Shown here in pieces: positions 27,691 to 42,600 of a stretch of DNA of 64,000 bases. Numbering within the stretch: the stretch's first letter is position 1; each line of letters opens with the position of its first letter. This stretch comes from Glandiceps talaboti (lineage: Eukaryota > Hemichordata > Enteropneusta > Spengelidae). The translations under genes were made by a program, and so were the position numbers. Below the pieces are notes generated by a model, which saw only the letters and a program-made list of their open reading frames with translations, was not told where the DNA came from and made no database searches. The stretch spans positions 4,286,422 through 4,350,421 of the forward strand of contig NC_135563.1 in the NCBI RefSeq assembly GCF_964340395.1, read 5' to 3'.

Positions 27691-30600
27691 CACACACACA
27701 CACACACACACACACCTGCCATAAAATGCTGAGACTTATTTTATCAATGTAAAAAAAAACAGAAAAAAAATCTTTTAGTTTACTATTATGGAAAAAATAC
27801 TTCAATAATTTGAAATTTAAGAGACACGTCTTTCAGCCTGATTTTGAGTAAATTGTATATCTGAAATCCAAGCAGTCAATTTTGATGAAACAATGAAAAT
27901 AATATCACCTACAATTAGTAGCATTTCAGTAGCATTTGAAGGCAAGTCTGTAGTGCAGCTATCCTAACCTTTCCATGAACGTTTACTTTCCCTTTGTGTA
28001 AATTGTAAGGGTATCATTTTATCGTTTCCTTGTGTTTTCAGTTTGCAAAATGTCAACGTTCTGTGTAAATATATGTATACCAAATATAATCATTGCATTT
28101 ACTCAAACGAAATGATGCCAGGAAATAAAGCAGACTGGCATGGAATGACGTCATTTGAAGACTGCCACTCTATGACGTTATTCCAGTGAAGTGTGTATTG
28201 TGTATCTGGTCAATTTGCCCACTGCTACTGCCTAGATACCATAATGCCACACAACACTCTACTTTCACGATAGGTCAGCAAATTCACAAACCCAGGTAAC
28301 GTCAATTAAATTACTGACACACAATTAGAAGGCCAGTATTTTTACATGAATTAGACAGGCTACCAATTACACCACATTTGTGTCGGCACTCATTTTCTCT
28401 CTCAAAAAGACCCATTTTGTCCAAAGTCCAATTTACTGCAATTATGTACTCTTTAATTGAAAGTTCCAGCTGCATCACATTTGCTGTGGTTGTTTTTTTT
28501 CAATTCTCTTTGCATGCCCACTGCACTCCTAATTGCTCCAAATTCGAAGTGCAAATGCTCAACTTCCTGGGAGCTATTGACCAAAGTGGGAGGCGAGGGG
28601 GTGGATCACTAAAGTGATATATTCTTAGCTTTAATAGGATAGCAAGAAAGAGCCAACAAACAGCCCTAAGGGGTTGCAAATTGACACAATAGAAAGCAGC
28701 AAAGTAACTTTGAAGTCAGTTTGCTACCAAGGTAAACAATGAACAAAACAGGAGAGTACATCAAACACCCACAAGCCATTAGGGCAGTGGAGGCAAAAAA
28801 ACTATGAAGGCATGGATATCTTGTGATAACATTTTACAGGTATGAAAGAAGAAGAAACACAGGTCTTGACTCATTATCACCTTTTGGGTGCTTTGTTGCT
28901 TAATTACCCCTAATACCTCATAATTATAACTTTTCCTCTTTTACTTTTCACATTGTACTCAATTGTTAGATAATTTCCCTATTCTTTGCCTTTTGTTTCC
29001 CTATTTGCTGTCTTTCATGCCGTGTCTCTTCCTCTGGTAATGATACAAGCTAAGATGATTCCAATCACAAAAGGCCGGATTAACTTTCACACAGCCCTGG
29101 CTTTGATCGTAACCTGTGATAAGATTTGCAAAAGGCTCTGATTACAAATGATAAGATAGTGAGAAAGATAACACAAGACCTACCTGTTTGTCGTCAACCT
29201 TGTATTTGTTTCGCACCCAGTTTTCAAATCGGCCTTCTTTCTTAGGCAGTGCAGGGGACTACAAATAATCAAACAGAACAAACTGTGAAAGTGTTGGATA
29301 GGGTACAACTATTTGGTTGTCCTATTTGTTTTGAGTGAAGAGTAAACATTTACATTCTAAAAAACTTTTACACCACAACTTTGAGTCAACGCTGATCAAG
29401 TATTTCTCAATTCTGTAGAAATATAATCTTTAAGACAGATGAAATTATGATATTTTTCATACATATCCAATAAATTATAGCAAAGTGTAAACTCTGTCTA
29501 CAGATTGCAGCCCAAGAAGAAAACATTTCATTTCTCATCATGTCTCTAGCATCCTAGAAACAATTCCAGATTTTTAAATAAAACTGCCGACCATTTTGCA
29601 AGTGGGGACTTACTTAAATTTAGTGCTTAATTCTGCTTGAATAGTAGTATTATATGCTTTAGGAGTCTTCTCCATTACTAGCTTACAAGTGCTCCTCAGT
29701 TTGAGCAAGCCCACAAAGTTTGTATGTGATCACACTGAAGTAGATACATCTGAGACTGAGCCAATGTATGTGAACCCAGTTGAAAGGGAAGCATTCACAA
29801 TGTTGTGTTTGTTCACAAGGAGTTGTTGTTAGGAGGTAAACTAGTAAAACAAACAGTCCAACCTCCCTGCCACTCGTTGTTTTGGCCGTGTTTATTGTAT
29901 GACCACTCAGTGACAAGGAGGTATAGCTTGGGTGCTTGTACTTGCAAAATCATCTCTTGACCTACTTGATGTTCAAGTATTGGTTTGTAGGATGAAGAGG
30001 TCAAAGGTTACTGCTGTCTGTAGTCTCAGAGTGAATCTCAAGAAGTGGCCATATTGGGTTACAAGCTTACTTCAAACTGATTTCACAGAATCTACCTGGC
30101 ATGGCCTGGTACCAATACATACTACAACTTAGTACAAGACATATAGTTATCTCCTCTGTGTAAATCAGACTGAAAGATTCAAAGCTACCATCTGATCAAC
30201 ATTTGGTAATTTGTGTCTTTAGTTCTACAGACTGTCTTTAAAGGCCAAGTATTCCATCCTAGGTTCTCGTATTAGTGTTATTAGTGCAGGGGCACTATAA
30301 AGATTACATAGGATCACTCTCTTGTTCTGGACAGACTTTTTTCTTTAATTCAGCCACAAAAACTGGGTTTTTTATTCATGCCCATCAGTAATCTTAAGTT
30401 GAACTGGGCCCTGTCTTTTGAAGGACAGTATGGAATGAAAGCCACGCTCTGTATTGGTAACTTGGTGTCTATGCAGCAGCCTTTAACAAGTGACTTGATG
30501 GACTACATGTATATGCTCATTTCACTGTGGAGGATGGATAACAGAACTAAGAGCACACTGTGTGGGGGGGGTATGGATAACGAGTTAAGAGCACACTTTT

Positions 30601-33600
30601 ATGTACAAGAAAAAGTGAGGATTGTGTTTACGTGAGAAATAGACAAGCGACCTATCGGTCAGAATAGCTCCGCTGTTTTTTTTTTAATTTAATTTTTTAT
30701 TTTGGTGACATGTAGAAGTGGTTCAGGTCTTCAGCTCTTCACTATGCAGTTTTGTTTTAGCGATGCAATAAAGTGGTTAGTGGTTTCATATGATGTCTCA
30801 CTATAAAACACATTTTACACAGAAGTTGGTAATGTATTGTACTTTTATACCATAGTCACCATTTTATAACAAAAATCTACTGTTATGAAAAATTGCACAA
30901 AATCTCAGAAAAAAATGACTGGGAAATGCACACAAGAAAAAGAAAAAAAGAGGATTTTGAGGTTGGCTATAAATAATTCCAGTGTCTTACAGCTGTAACC
31001 CTGGAAAATTTTAATGATGAATGAAATAAACTAGGGATCTAAAATAATTTTGAGGCAATTTGAATTTCAATTTTCTAACAAATTTACAAAGTCAACAACA
31101 TTCAACTTGTACTAGTTGTGGTAGATATATATAGGGAAGAAATGTATTAATCGCCATCTTAGTTTCCGTACGGCGACAATCTCAAGTACCCGGAAGAGAG
31201 TCATTCTCAGCCATACGTTACAGTGGTAACACTCGTTCATGTTCGGTTACCTTTCACAAAGAAAACACAACGAAATGGTTGAAATGATCTTTTTTTTTTA
31301 TTTCTTTTCATCACAACAACAAAATCTGCGTGATCAAAAGTGTTGTAAACTAAACCAGAAAGAATTATCGGACTGGCTAAACTTCCCGATGAACTGGAGT
31401 AAGGTCCTACTACTTCCAAGTAAGCCTCGATAGTACTATAGTGCGTGAGAAAATCGTCTCAAACTAGCGATACAACTTTCAAAATATAACTTGACATGTC
31501 TTCATTTGTTAGAGTTATACAATTCAAGACGCGTTTTCACTCGAAAACAACAATTCTGTGAATAATGACACTCTGAACGCAGCGATTTCTCGGACGATGT
31601 TACCACTGTAACGTATGGCTGACAACGACTTGCTTCCGGGTTAGTCCCTCGTGCATACGGGTGGATTGTCGGCGATTAATACATACATCGTCTGATATTT
31701 TAATTCACAGTGTTTCTTGTGACCGGCGCCTGTCAGCAGACTCTGCCATTTTTTTCATCATTCCATTGTATTTAAACCTTGTACTTGACATTTCGCAATA
31801 TTTATAATTCTCAACAAAATACCTCAACATGCCTCACTTCGCTCGTACTCAAAGCAGCCCCGCGCGTAGTCCTGCTTGCATACGGAGGAATTCGGGACTC
31901 GATTCTGACAATTGTCCCTCCCCCTCCGGTGTTTAGAGTCAAGTCAGTAATACAGACTCGTGCACCAGATGACTACCCCGCGCGGTATGATCACTGACAC
32001 TGATGACATGATGAGAGAGAACCTTTTCGGATTTACATGTAAAACGGGGAAAGATACGCAAAACATAATGCAAAGTCTGAAGCCAAATTAAAGTTGTAAT
32101 TATTTTAATTATTTTTACTTGCCAAATATTTGCATTTTGGAAAGGCAAGACACGTTCATGTCGTTTAACTTTACATGTGAACTGTCGGCCATAACTTCAA
32201 CCGCATGCCTGGCATGCCCTTCCTTACGCAAGTTGTCTGAATTCTGGTTCACTGTCATTCCAAATTGCACGACAATATAGAATTAACCACAAGTTACATG
32301 TTATCTGAAAACATCACACTTTTATAGTGGGTCTGAAGTGTGATTTTAGTGAGTACCAAGAACGTCCTGTGTTGATACTCAAGATACTTGCTGTGGAAAA
32401 TCGCTCGGTCGAATGAGGTCACCTTCAGCTTCTGGTCGAATCAGGATAGAGTATGCAAATGAGGATGTTGCGGACTGGCTGATTATGTATTTGAAGTTTA
32501 CAACCCTGTTTCGAACAAACGCTTGTCATTTGGGCGCCCAATGCGTAGAATTATGACTATAGCACATATTACATTGCTTGTTTGACGTCAATAGTGTCTT
32601 TTGAAAAGTGGCAGTTTACTTAAAGTCTCGTCGACTGATTTCCAATATGGCGTCGGTCATTATGCTCATTAACATATTCATTTTTTTTTCAAATTACAAA
32701 AAAAAAATCATAAAAAATAAAAATGAGGATGTGCTGACTTGAAATTAACAAATCTGAGTAAGCTACCCCCTGCGCATCAACACGCCAGATATCAAAGCAA
32801 TCTAATAAGAGGTTTTCAAGGAGTTGATGAAAATGACATTTTATGAAAAAAAATCATAAAAAATTGAAAATGGCACAGATCAACTTGGCATGAACAAATC
32901 TGAATAGCCTCCCCCCAGGGAACATGCACACCAAATATCGAAGAATTCCGACTGTCACTTTCGGAATAGATAGTAAAAATATAAAAGTTTGACGGACACC
33001 TATGATTCACTCTACTCTCTATACCTCAATACCCACCTATACCTAAAGCTACGCTTTCAGCTTTCGCTGACAGCGGAGCTAAAAAATGTTGGACTACAAA
33101 AAATACAATGCAGGATATGTATTATGGACAACAAAAGTTTAAAATCATTTGCATATACTTCATTATGACTAAAAGATTCACCCCAAAACTTGTACAAAAA
33201 TTAAGTTTCCTTAAAGTTGTGATTATCAACCAGACTGTAACATCATTATTGAAAGTCACAGCAAATTAATATCAATATATGATGCACATGGTCTACAAGC
33301 ACCTCTACCTTCAAATATCTATCATTATTATTAACTCAACAGAAAACTAATCAATCATATAAATAGCTTGCTAAGTTAATATCAGATGTCACAATGCCTT
33401 TATATAGGACTACTGAGTTATGATATAACAAATGAATTTCACTATTTTCAGACTTATCTAAAATTATGGTACAATGTTTACTAACCAATCCAACTTTTAC
33501 TAGATTTTCCGTTTCTGTTACAAGATCTGCAAATCCTTATCAATGAGACACTGGGAATTAATGTTGTATTTTAAAGTGTAGTCAGCAAATAATAGGTACT

Positions 33601-36600
33601 TGAATTCCTAGTATTATCCATTATAACACATCACTTTCTTGCAGTTGTCAGTGATTGGCTTAGATCGTATCACATGGTGTAGTCTAGTGACCCATAGTGA
33701 CATCAACTTTCATTGATCATGCACTAGTCGCATTCTATTTTCCCTAGGGCACTAGTCACATAGCAGGAGTCCTACTGCTAATTTGCTTTGACTATAAAAA
33801 GAATATGTGCTTGAGAATATGATGTGATATAAAACACTTATTGTCTGGCCTTATTTGGGCATTAGTAGATGTCATATTTCCACTCATGCAGTTATGTAAC
33901 AACTATTTCCTTTGGCTTTCAGCCTAGGGAAACAGTTGCTGCATAAAAGCCCTCTGGGTAATAGATGTCTACTAGTGCACTCATAGAGAGGCAATAAGTG
34001 TATGTTATTACCCCTAGTATACTTCAACACCTCCCCTTGGAACCTACCATCCTGACTTTCAGCCTAGGGAAATAGTTGCTGCATAACAGTTCTCTTAGTA
34101 ATAGATGTCTACTAGTGCGCTCATAGCCGGGTAGTTAGTGTATATTAATTGGTTCCCTTTGAAAAACTATACTCTCTGTACAAAAATTTTTGTGTAAAAG
34201 TCACCAGATTTGCGAAAGTCTATTTATTTAATAACTGGTTTTAAACCTGTTAAAAATTGTTTAAACCAATTTACAAGAGTATTGTGGAGAGCTTTTTACT
34301 AGAACTCTAGCTTGTTCAAATTCTGCAAACCGTATAATTTGGTAGGCTTTCAATTGACCATCTGTACTTTGTAGGCTTTCAATCACTTGACCAACTAAAC
34401 TGGAATTGAGGTAACTTGAAGTCATCTCCATGTAAAGACATTGTGGATCATTCCATGTCTTATATGACAATAGAGAACCCTTGCCAAGTAACAATGGTAG
34501 GCACAATGCAACAGATGTTTTACACACTCCATTTCTCCTAGTTGTCTTTTCTTTCTACTACTTTCTATCAGTTACATGAACTGACTTGAAAATAACAACA
34601 ATGAAGCCAGTTTTTCTGTTTGATTAAACCAGATTGAGAAAATGAACGGTCCATCAAGTCAGAAAACAAGCTAATAATAATGATTTCAGTGTCGATATGT
34701 GGTGGTACTCTGTGACAGGACACAAACGTCATTCCAAGTGTTTACCATATGCACTTGTCTAATGTTGACTTTTCTCTTACATGTATGCCGCCATTGTTCA
34801 AGTCTTTCACTTCCTGTATCGCAAACATACAACATTTGGAAATATTTTACTTCTTTTGTATATCTTGTGTAACTCATTTATTACTGGACTGCTTCCAATG
34901 TGGGATTAAAACCTGTCTGTGTTGAAATGTTTGCAACAAATAAAGTCTGCCTGTCTGGCACATCTATCATGAAATATTAGCCGAAGTCACACGACCTCAT
35001 TTGTAATTATGGCGTCTGGTGAAGAGATGGCTGAAACACTAACTGGTATCATGGCTATTTCAGTTGACATAATAATTTCACTTGTAAGAAAAAATTGACA
35101 AAATATTACAACTTTAATATTCTAATGAAGACACAGACACAGAGAAGAGATTGGTTAAAATTTTGACACAAAATTCTTACAAAAAAAGGGAAAGTGACAA
35201 AAATTAGCATTGGCGGGAAATGGTGTTGTACGATAATTTCTGGTAACATGTAGACTGCACTAACCTGGCGACAACAATGGGGGGTGTACCCTAAATGAGA
35301 GGTCAAAGGTTAATAATACTGTTAAATGATGTAATCTTTGTGAAAGTGACACGACTGTTTGTTGTCAAGTGGCTCTAGCAGACAGCTATTCACTTGTACA
35401 AGGATAAGGTTCAATTGTGTTGTCAAGGACAACGTCAGAGTCTGGGGAGGCCTTTTTCTGTAGAAAGCACACAAAAATCAATCTTTGCCTTTCAGCGCAG
35501 TTAAGAGAGAGCTGTTTTTGTGTTGGAGGTGTCAGGAGAAAGAGAAGATCGGCACTTATCGCATCTCATTGAGCCCAAGTGCAGAATGGAACAAAAGACG
35601 TACACACCGTGCACCGTGGAGAAAAACAGTTTTCTCAATCTGTATACACACCTTCAGGGTGGTTACAATGACTGGAGATAGACAGAAGCATAATACCAGG
35701 CAGGCAAATACATCTTGAGGGCCTAACCAATACCAACAAGTCAGACAGTAAAACAGCATGTACAAAACATGTTTGGAAATGCCCAAGATTTAAGTAAATT
35801 GACTGTACAATGGGGAAGAACATTGCAAATCTTACAAACACTGCATTAACATTCTTATACCTGTGTCATTTAACTTTGTGAACATACTGCTCTCTCAAGT
35901 ACAACCCACACTGAAATCTTTGTTTTAAATTGTGACTGTTTGTGTACTGGATCTTTTGTTCTGGTGTACATTTGGTGCTGTCATACTATGTGTACACATA
36001 CTTTTCAAGAACACTTTCCAATTTGTTTTAATCACAAAACACACTTGTCAATATTTAGGTTTTTCTGATTTTTTTTACAACTTGTGTGTGGCCACTTGAA
36101 ATTCAAGAGGAACACAGCATCAACTGTCATGGCTTCTTTGTTGATGTGCTGTGGAATGTCACACACATCTATCAAAATACGTCATTTGGCCATATTTATC
36201 TAACAATTCATGACAAATCTTGCATGGGATATTTGTAAACTTGAAGTGCAAAATTCATTTTTCACAAAACCGTTCAATGTTAAAAAGTCATACTGTTGGG
36301 AAAGCATGACAAACAACAGGAAACTGTTCCTTTTCACAAGACTATAAAATCTAGATCATATAAACTTGAAAACATATCAACAAATTCATTTTTAAAAAAT
36401 CGAGGAAAGAGGAATGAAACTAGGCGACATAGTCACGGTTGATTGCATAGTAGGGATTACTTGAACATCTTTCGATGAACATGATAAATTATGTCATCAG
36501 ATTGTTCATAGGCTACATCTTAATACCAAGTTTGAGTTCAGTCAAATGCAAGTGATGGTTAATTGTGCTTCAGTAAGTACACTACTGCAAGTACCTTTTA

Positions 36601-39600
36601 AATATGCAGCAAAAACTACGCCCAAATATATATAAACTCAGCTTGTGCATCTTAAATAGGTTTCTCTTTCCATATAACTGGGCTGTTAAAGTTTTCGTTA
36701 CTAAAAAATAATACTGCATATATCAAATTTCTCCAAGCTTACTGATCATTTCTTTAAATGTACTTCACCATGCTGATGAACCACATTGACCACTGGGGAT
36801 AACAGTTATAGACTGGAGCGCTGGATATAGAACAACCTGTACTAGTTGGAAGACTCTCGACCTAAATCACAACCCTGCTAAGGTTACCCATACAAATGCT
36901 TTGTACCAAACCCTGAAAAGAAACTGTTTTTACCTTGTAATACCTTGATCCCCCAAATCTTATAATGGAACTTAATAGTTTGAATGAAAGAAAACTGGCA
37001 AGTAATACCTGTAGTCATGTTAACCTGGATTAAGCAACAAACTGATCTTTTTAAAATGATAGTGTCAGAGACTGTGAATACTGTAAATTAAGTTACAATG
37101 TATTACAATGTATCGTTATTTCTATACAATCGGGTACACAGCTTATTAGTCTTGATTACTGTCAGTAAAACAAAGAATATCAAGTGAACAATACAAGAAT
37201 CAAAGTACTGGCTGATATAATATATTTGACCATGCACAAGCCAAGTTGCATATGTTTGAACAGAAAACATGGAATCTATACCCTGCTCATTTTACGACAA
37301 TGTGCATAGACATCATGCTTCTGTGGTGCTTAATATTTCAGACAAAATCAGGGTTATTGCCTCAAATTTCTTTAAAGTTCAGCTTCTGCAGGTATAAACA
37401 CAGATTTAAGATCTGATATAACAATGTTTCTGATCATGCAGCTGTAAAATAATCATGTTCTGAGAGTTTTGCAACTATTCGTCTGTTGAGTCGTAAAATG
37501 AGAGGCTGGGGGGGGGGGGGGGGTGAAGGCAACTTTCTGTACGTTGACACTGAAGCAATCATACAAAGAATCACTTGTATGTATTTGGTCAGTAAAAGTT
37601 TCCCATCAACAGTATTCCTGACTGATTTATCAATAAGATGTACAATTTAGCTCAGCTGTCCCCACTTGGTTGGCTTTGAATTCAATTAGTTTCTGATATA
37701 TCATTCACCAACTAGTATATAGATATATATATATATATATGTGACATACAAAATGACTGCTATGTGGTGGTACAGCTGTTCCTACAATTACAACACTCCA
37801 TAAAGTGATCTCAATGGCACAGTATTTCACTTGAAATTCATTTGGTAGGTGTCTTTTTCCTCCAACCACAATAACACAGTAGTAAAAGGACTTATTATTA
37901 AGATTTTATTTGTATCTCATTGGAGCAAACATTGCAATCAAACCAATAGACCCTATGTTGATGGAGGGTCTATGATCAAACTAGTCACCCTTGTTTCATA
38001 CTTGTGTAAGGAACTATGAGGGGGCTAATCAATTTTTCTACGTCTCTCAATTTTACAAATACATGGTGTTTTTGATAAGCTGGTTAAATCCATCCAAGTT
38101 CACCAGGTTCCCCAAATTATGGTACAAGGTCTGGCAATAACAACTTTTACTAGATGTTCCACCTTCTGTTACCAAGGTTCCAAACCAACATTTATGATAC
38201 AAGGTAAACAAATCAACCAGATTTACCCCCCTCTGTTCTAAAACTGTAGATTACAAATTAGAGAACTTGTTGTGGAGCTAACACCCTTTGATAATGATGA
38301 TGACTCCAAAAAGTGAGATACACATGAACAAGTAGTTGAAAGTAGCCACAAAGTAAAAAACAGGAATTTGTTTTTGCCACCTACAGGTTCTTATTTACAT
38401 TACTGTAAATACAGCAACTTGAATAGGTTTGTGAGTGCTGTCAATCACTTTCTATTCAGCCATCTATCTACTTGGGCTAGTCTCTTCATTTTCATTACTC
38501 TTGCCTTGAACAAAACAAAACAAAACAATAATCACCACCAGGGGGTTTCATGACAACATGGTTATGCTCCTTACCTTGGATATATCTGTCTTAATGTCAT
38601 CTATTGAAGTAAACTTGGGTTTCTGGGAAAAGAAATACAGAAAACAACAACACATTAATCAGAAATTACAACTTGTATGGCATTATAACAGGAAAAGGAC
38701 TTATAGTGTACTTGACTTGTTAAGCATGAAATGTATCAATTGTTTTGCCTTCATTTATGTACATTTCAAAACAAATTATTTAAAATCTGAACCATTTGGG
38801 GTGTTATACTTCCGTTTGTGTTACAATAATAGTTGGTACTTTCTGGTTCATTTCCAGAACACTTAATGCAGCCCAGTGATTTTAAGTTCCTTGTTCATCA
38901 ACAGCTTAATTAAAACAACGTGGTGAAAGTGATCCCCCTCAGCTAACCAAATATTTTCTTAGTGGCCTAAGTGTTAGGTTTACACTGAATCAGTAAATCA
39001 GAAGTACCTGACCAAACATAGAATTATTATAAACCGTCCCATTTCCATCAGAGACAGATTTCACTGACTACTCAGAAGAAACAAAACATGAAATTTTGTT
39101 ACTGTTTGCATGTTTTTCTTTGTCATCACAGTATATATTTATACAATGCATCTGACTCAATATTGCATCAAATTTTGTCTCCAAGAATCTCAAGAACATA
39201 CAAAAATTTCTAACCGGGGGAAAAAATAATCCAAACTTGTCGTAATTACATGAATAGTAACTTGTACTCAAGAGTTTATAACTTTGGCTGACACACTAAC
39301 AGTTGATTTACTTCACAATTACACCAGTTATGTCTTTGGTGTTTTGTGTTTTATTCTACCATAGATCTTGTACACTCCCTGGTCTATGATGCTACAAACA
39401 AGCATGGAGGTGTAAGGGAATGCCTTCATGGAAAAACTCAAAATTAATTCAACATTCCAGTAATCAAACAAAGTCTACACATACTGGAGTTTTGGCATTA
39501 GGTGTAGGTTTCGCCTTGTCTTTTCCTTTATCAGATTTTGGTGTTGGTTTACTCTGCTCTACTTTTTTTGATGAACCCTTGACTTGTTTTGGTGTTGGCT

Positions 39601-42600
39601 TGTTTTTCTCTTCTTTCTTGGTTACCGAAGTTTTGACCTTGGCCTTGCTGGCGTCTCCATTCACCTGTTTCTACAAACATAAGCACACCCAAAAGCGACC
39701 ACAATTGAAGTTAGTTATGTCACATAAAAGAAGCCACTGGGTCACATCACTGATAGCACATGCTGACAGCCTTCACACATTGTTAAAAGTTTCACACCTT
39801 ATTTCATACTATTTTCACTCTTTCGCCATTCAACAATAACATGCTGAAATTCTAAATAAACAATACACCACTGATGGCGATTGCAGAAAAGTCAAAAAGT
39901 ATTTCATTGGAGTTTGATTGTGAGGGGAGGTTGAGTGAGAACTGTTTCTTTATCTTCAAATAATGCTGTGAGGTGTGGACAAATCACCAGCTTCATGCTG
40001 TGAGTGCGAAGCTACATATTTAATATATTGTGTTGAAGTCACAATATATCCTCACCTAGTTACTATAGTCAGTTCTGAATGAAAGGTACTAGTCACATAT
40101 TTGTGAATTGAGCTATATATTACAAGCCAATGATTATGCCTCCCATACACTTTTGTCACAGTACCATGGTACCCTACATCTTTTCAAATCTTGTGTACCG
40201 GTTGTTTTCTTACGCCCACAAAACATCTGTGGTTTCTAAAAGTATGCCAGTTAGAGACATTTTCCTGGACCCGAGTTATGCCACCTGTCTGATGGACTAA
40301 CACTTCATATCATTAGCATAATATCAATAGTATAGGAAAGATTCTTCTGTGGGTAATGTCTCAAATATTGTCAATAAAATTTCACTGGAAAGATAAGAGT
40401 CCAACAATTCACCACTTTCTTGGAAACTTTACTTCTACACGAGACTCAAGCGTCAAGATTCTTAAAGGCCCAATTTGGATAAGGATTTAGCTGTCAAAAA
40501 CAAGCGCCTGACAAAGCTGTAGAAAATGACAGTCCAGAACAAAAGAATGATTCCACATATAGTCCCGAGGACTCCACTTGTAAAGTAAATCTAATGTGAT
40601 GAATGGGATTGAAACATAAGACCTTCAAATGTTTCTATGTACAATATGTACACATCACTCCATGGGGTGACTATTTCCTCAAAGAAAGAGTCCATGAACC
40701 ATCTGTTTAAAGCCCCCCAGTCTGTAAGTGAGGCTTGATTTTCACCTCAAGTCGATCAAATATACTGATCCAATACAAATTACAACTTTAAACTCACACA
40801 AATTGAGTTTATCTATACATTTCACCCAAGTGAAAATATCTATCTACAACCTTGATTACAGCATTTTAGCATAATACTAGTGCCTATGATATTACAAATT
40901 TTTTCTCGTGTAATCAGAAAAGTTGAGTACATAGTAGGGACATCCTCGACATTACTTACACGTAGAATAAATTACATTTTTTTGGTTGTTTTTAAGTTAT
41001 ATCTTAATACCAAGTTTGAGTTCAGTCAATTACAAATGATGGTTAAGTGGGCTTCAGTAAGTAAAATATGCAACAAACATACATCCTAAATCATGTATAC
41101 TCAGCTTGTGCCCCTCCAAAGGAAACAAATCTGAGTAAACATTGTGCACACATACATACTAGAAAACCTAGAATGTACAGTTTTCCTAATTTTTTAACAA
41201 CCAAAAAATTGTGTCATTTTAATGTCATTTTAAAAACATTTGCTGGGTTTTTATTGCTTCCAGTCATATCATTAACTCACTACAAACACTAGTAGCAGTA
41301 CAGAATAAGCATTGTTGTGATAAGAAAACAAATGTTTTTTAGAGTCTGGTCACTAGAGGGCGCTATCACCAAAAAAAAATAGGTGCTGATCAATCAAGAC
41401 CAATTTAATTTTTCATGACAGGCTTAAAAGGGGACTTTGTAAACATTTAATTTGTCACATTACAATCTCACCCTGCTTTGCTCTTAGCTATAATATGGCT
41501 GACAATACTAGCATAGGTGTGGTTCAGATTTTGTCTTCTTGATTTCAGTCAATCAGAAATAAATTGAACAGTGGAAACCTAACTAGATGTCTCCTTAGGT
41601 AATATTTAGTGGTTGGGATTAATTATTTAAACATTGATTTTACATTGTGTAATTTTATTGCTGGTAAAAGACTATTTTTTGTTTTCATACCCCTGATATC
41701 TTATTGCACACACAGGGGGTATCTCATAAAATCAAAATGAAAACATATATGTATTAAACTGATTAACTGTGAATGAATTCTATTGGGTTGACACTAAACA
41801 GAATACCGGAAGCTACAAGTAATCAAGTATGTAACAAGCAATGTGCAGATTATGAACCTGCCACTAAGAACCATATATTAAAAGTAATTTGCAAAGAAAA
41901 TATTTCTAAAGAGACTTGATTTATGTACTATGTACTGCGGGTAAGATGACCCAAAACTATCATCTTGAATGGTGCATTATGGGGAAAAATAGAATTCCAA
42001 TCCTACACATGTAACAATCACCCTTGTAAACTGTGTGTCATTCTGTGTGTGTAAGGGTGATCATACTTAATTCTTATGTTTCTACTGATTGTATGATGTT
42101 GACCACACAAACACGCATCTAAACCAAATTATCGTTCAATTCTGAAATGTTTGAACTTTAAAATGTTATAAGCTTTTATACTCAAGTGAAAATACTTCAA
42201 TAAAACCACATTCCAGTATGCTGTTAATGTTGATGAATGTCTTCTATAAAACTTCAATTGTCTTCTGGCATTGTTAGAACAGTTGATTGCATAGGAGGAA
42301 TTTCTTGAACATTTCTTGGCACATATCATAAATTATGTCATCAGATCGTTTATGGGTTATACCTTAATACTAGGTTTGAATTTGAATCAATTGCAAGTGG
42401 TGGTTAAGTATGCTTCAGTTGGTACATTAATGCAAGTACCTTTTAAAATATGTGTAAAAACTAATCATAAACATGTATACACTCAGCTTGTACCCCTAGG
42501 CTTTACTAAAACAAATGATTTGAAGTTCCATTTTCACTGTCATTTCTAAGTTATTCAGACTTAAAATATGATTATGAAATGAAAGTATCACCAATATATA

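Larger units (their letters stand above)
29259..38574 (-). other. Nucleophosmin intron 10, 9.3 kb
   Basis: The largest intron. It contains an inverted-repeat element (31142-31684), an interspersed AT-rich repeat (32640-33085), a 140-bp duplication (33916-34150) and a copy of the CTCAG-ended family (36400-36660). It also has a poly-G run near 37508-37523 and a short (TA)n near 37723. Related segments near 33460-33530 and 38110-38190 share AATTATGGTACAA and AACTTTTACTAGAT. No nested gene was found. Confidence 0.8.

Noticed and set aside
39420-39839. 139-codon plus-strand frame
   Set aside because: It is the antisense of nucleophosmin exon 9.
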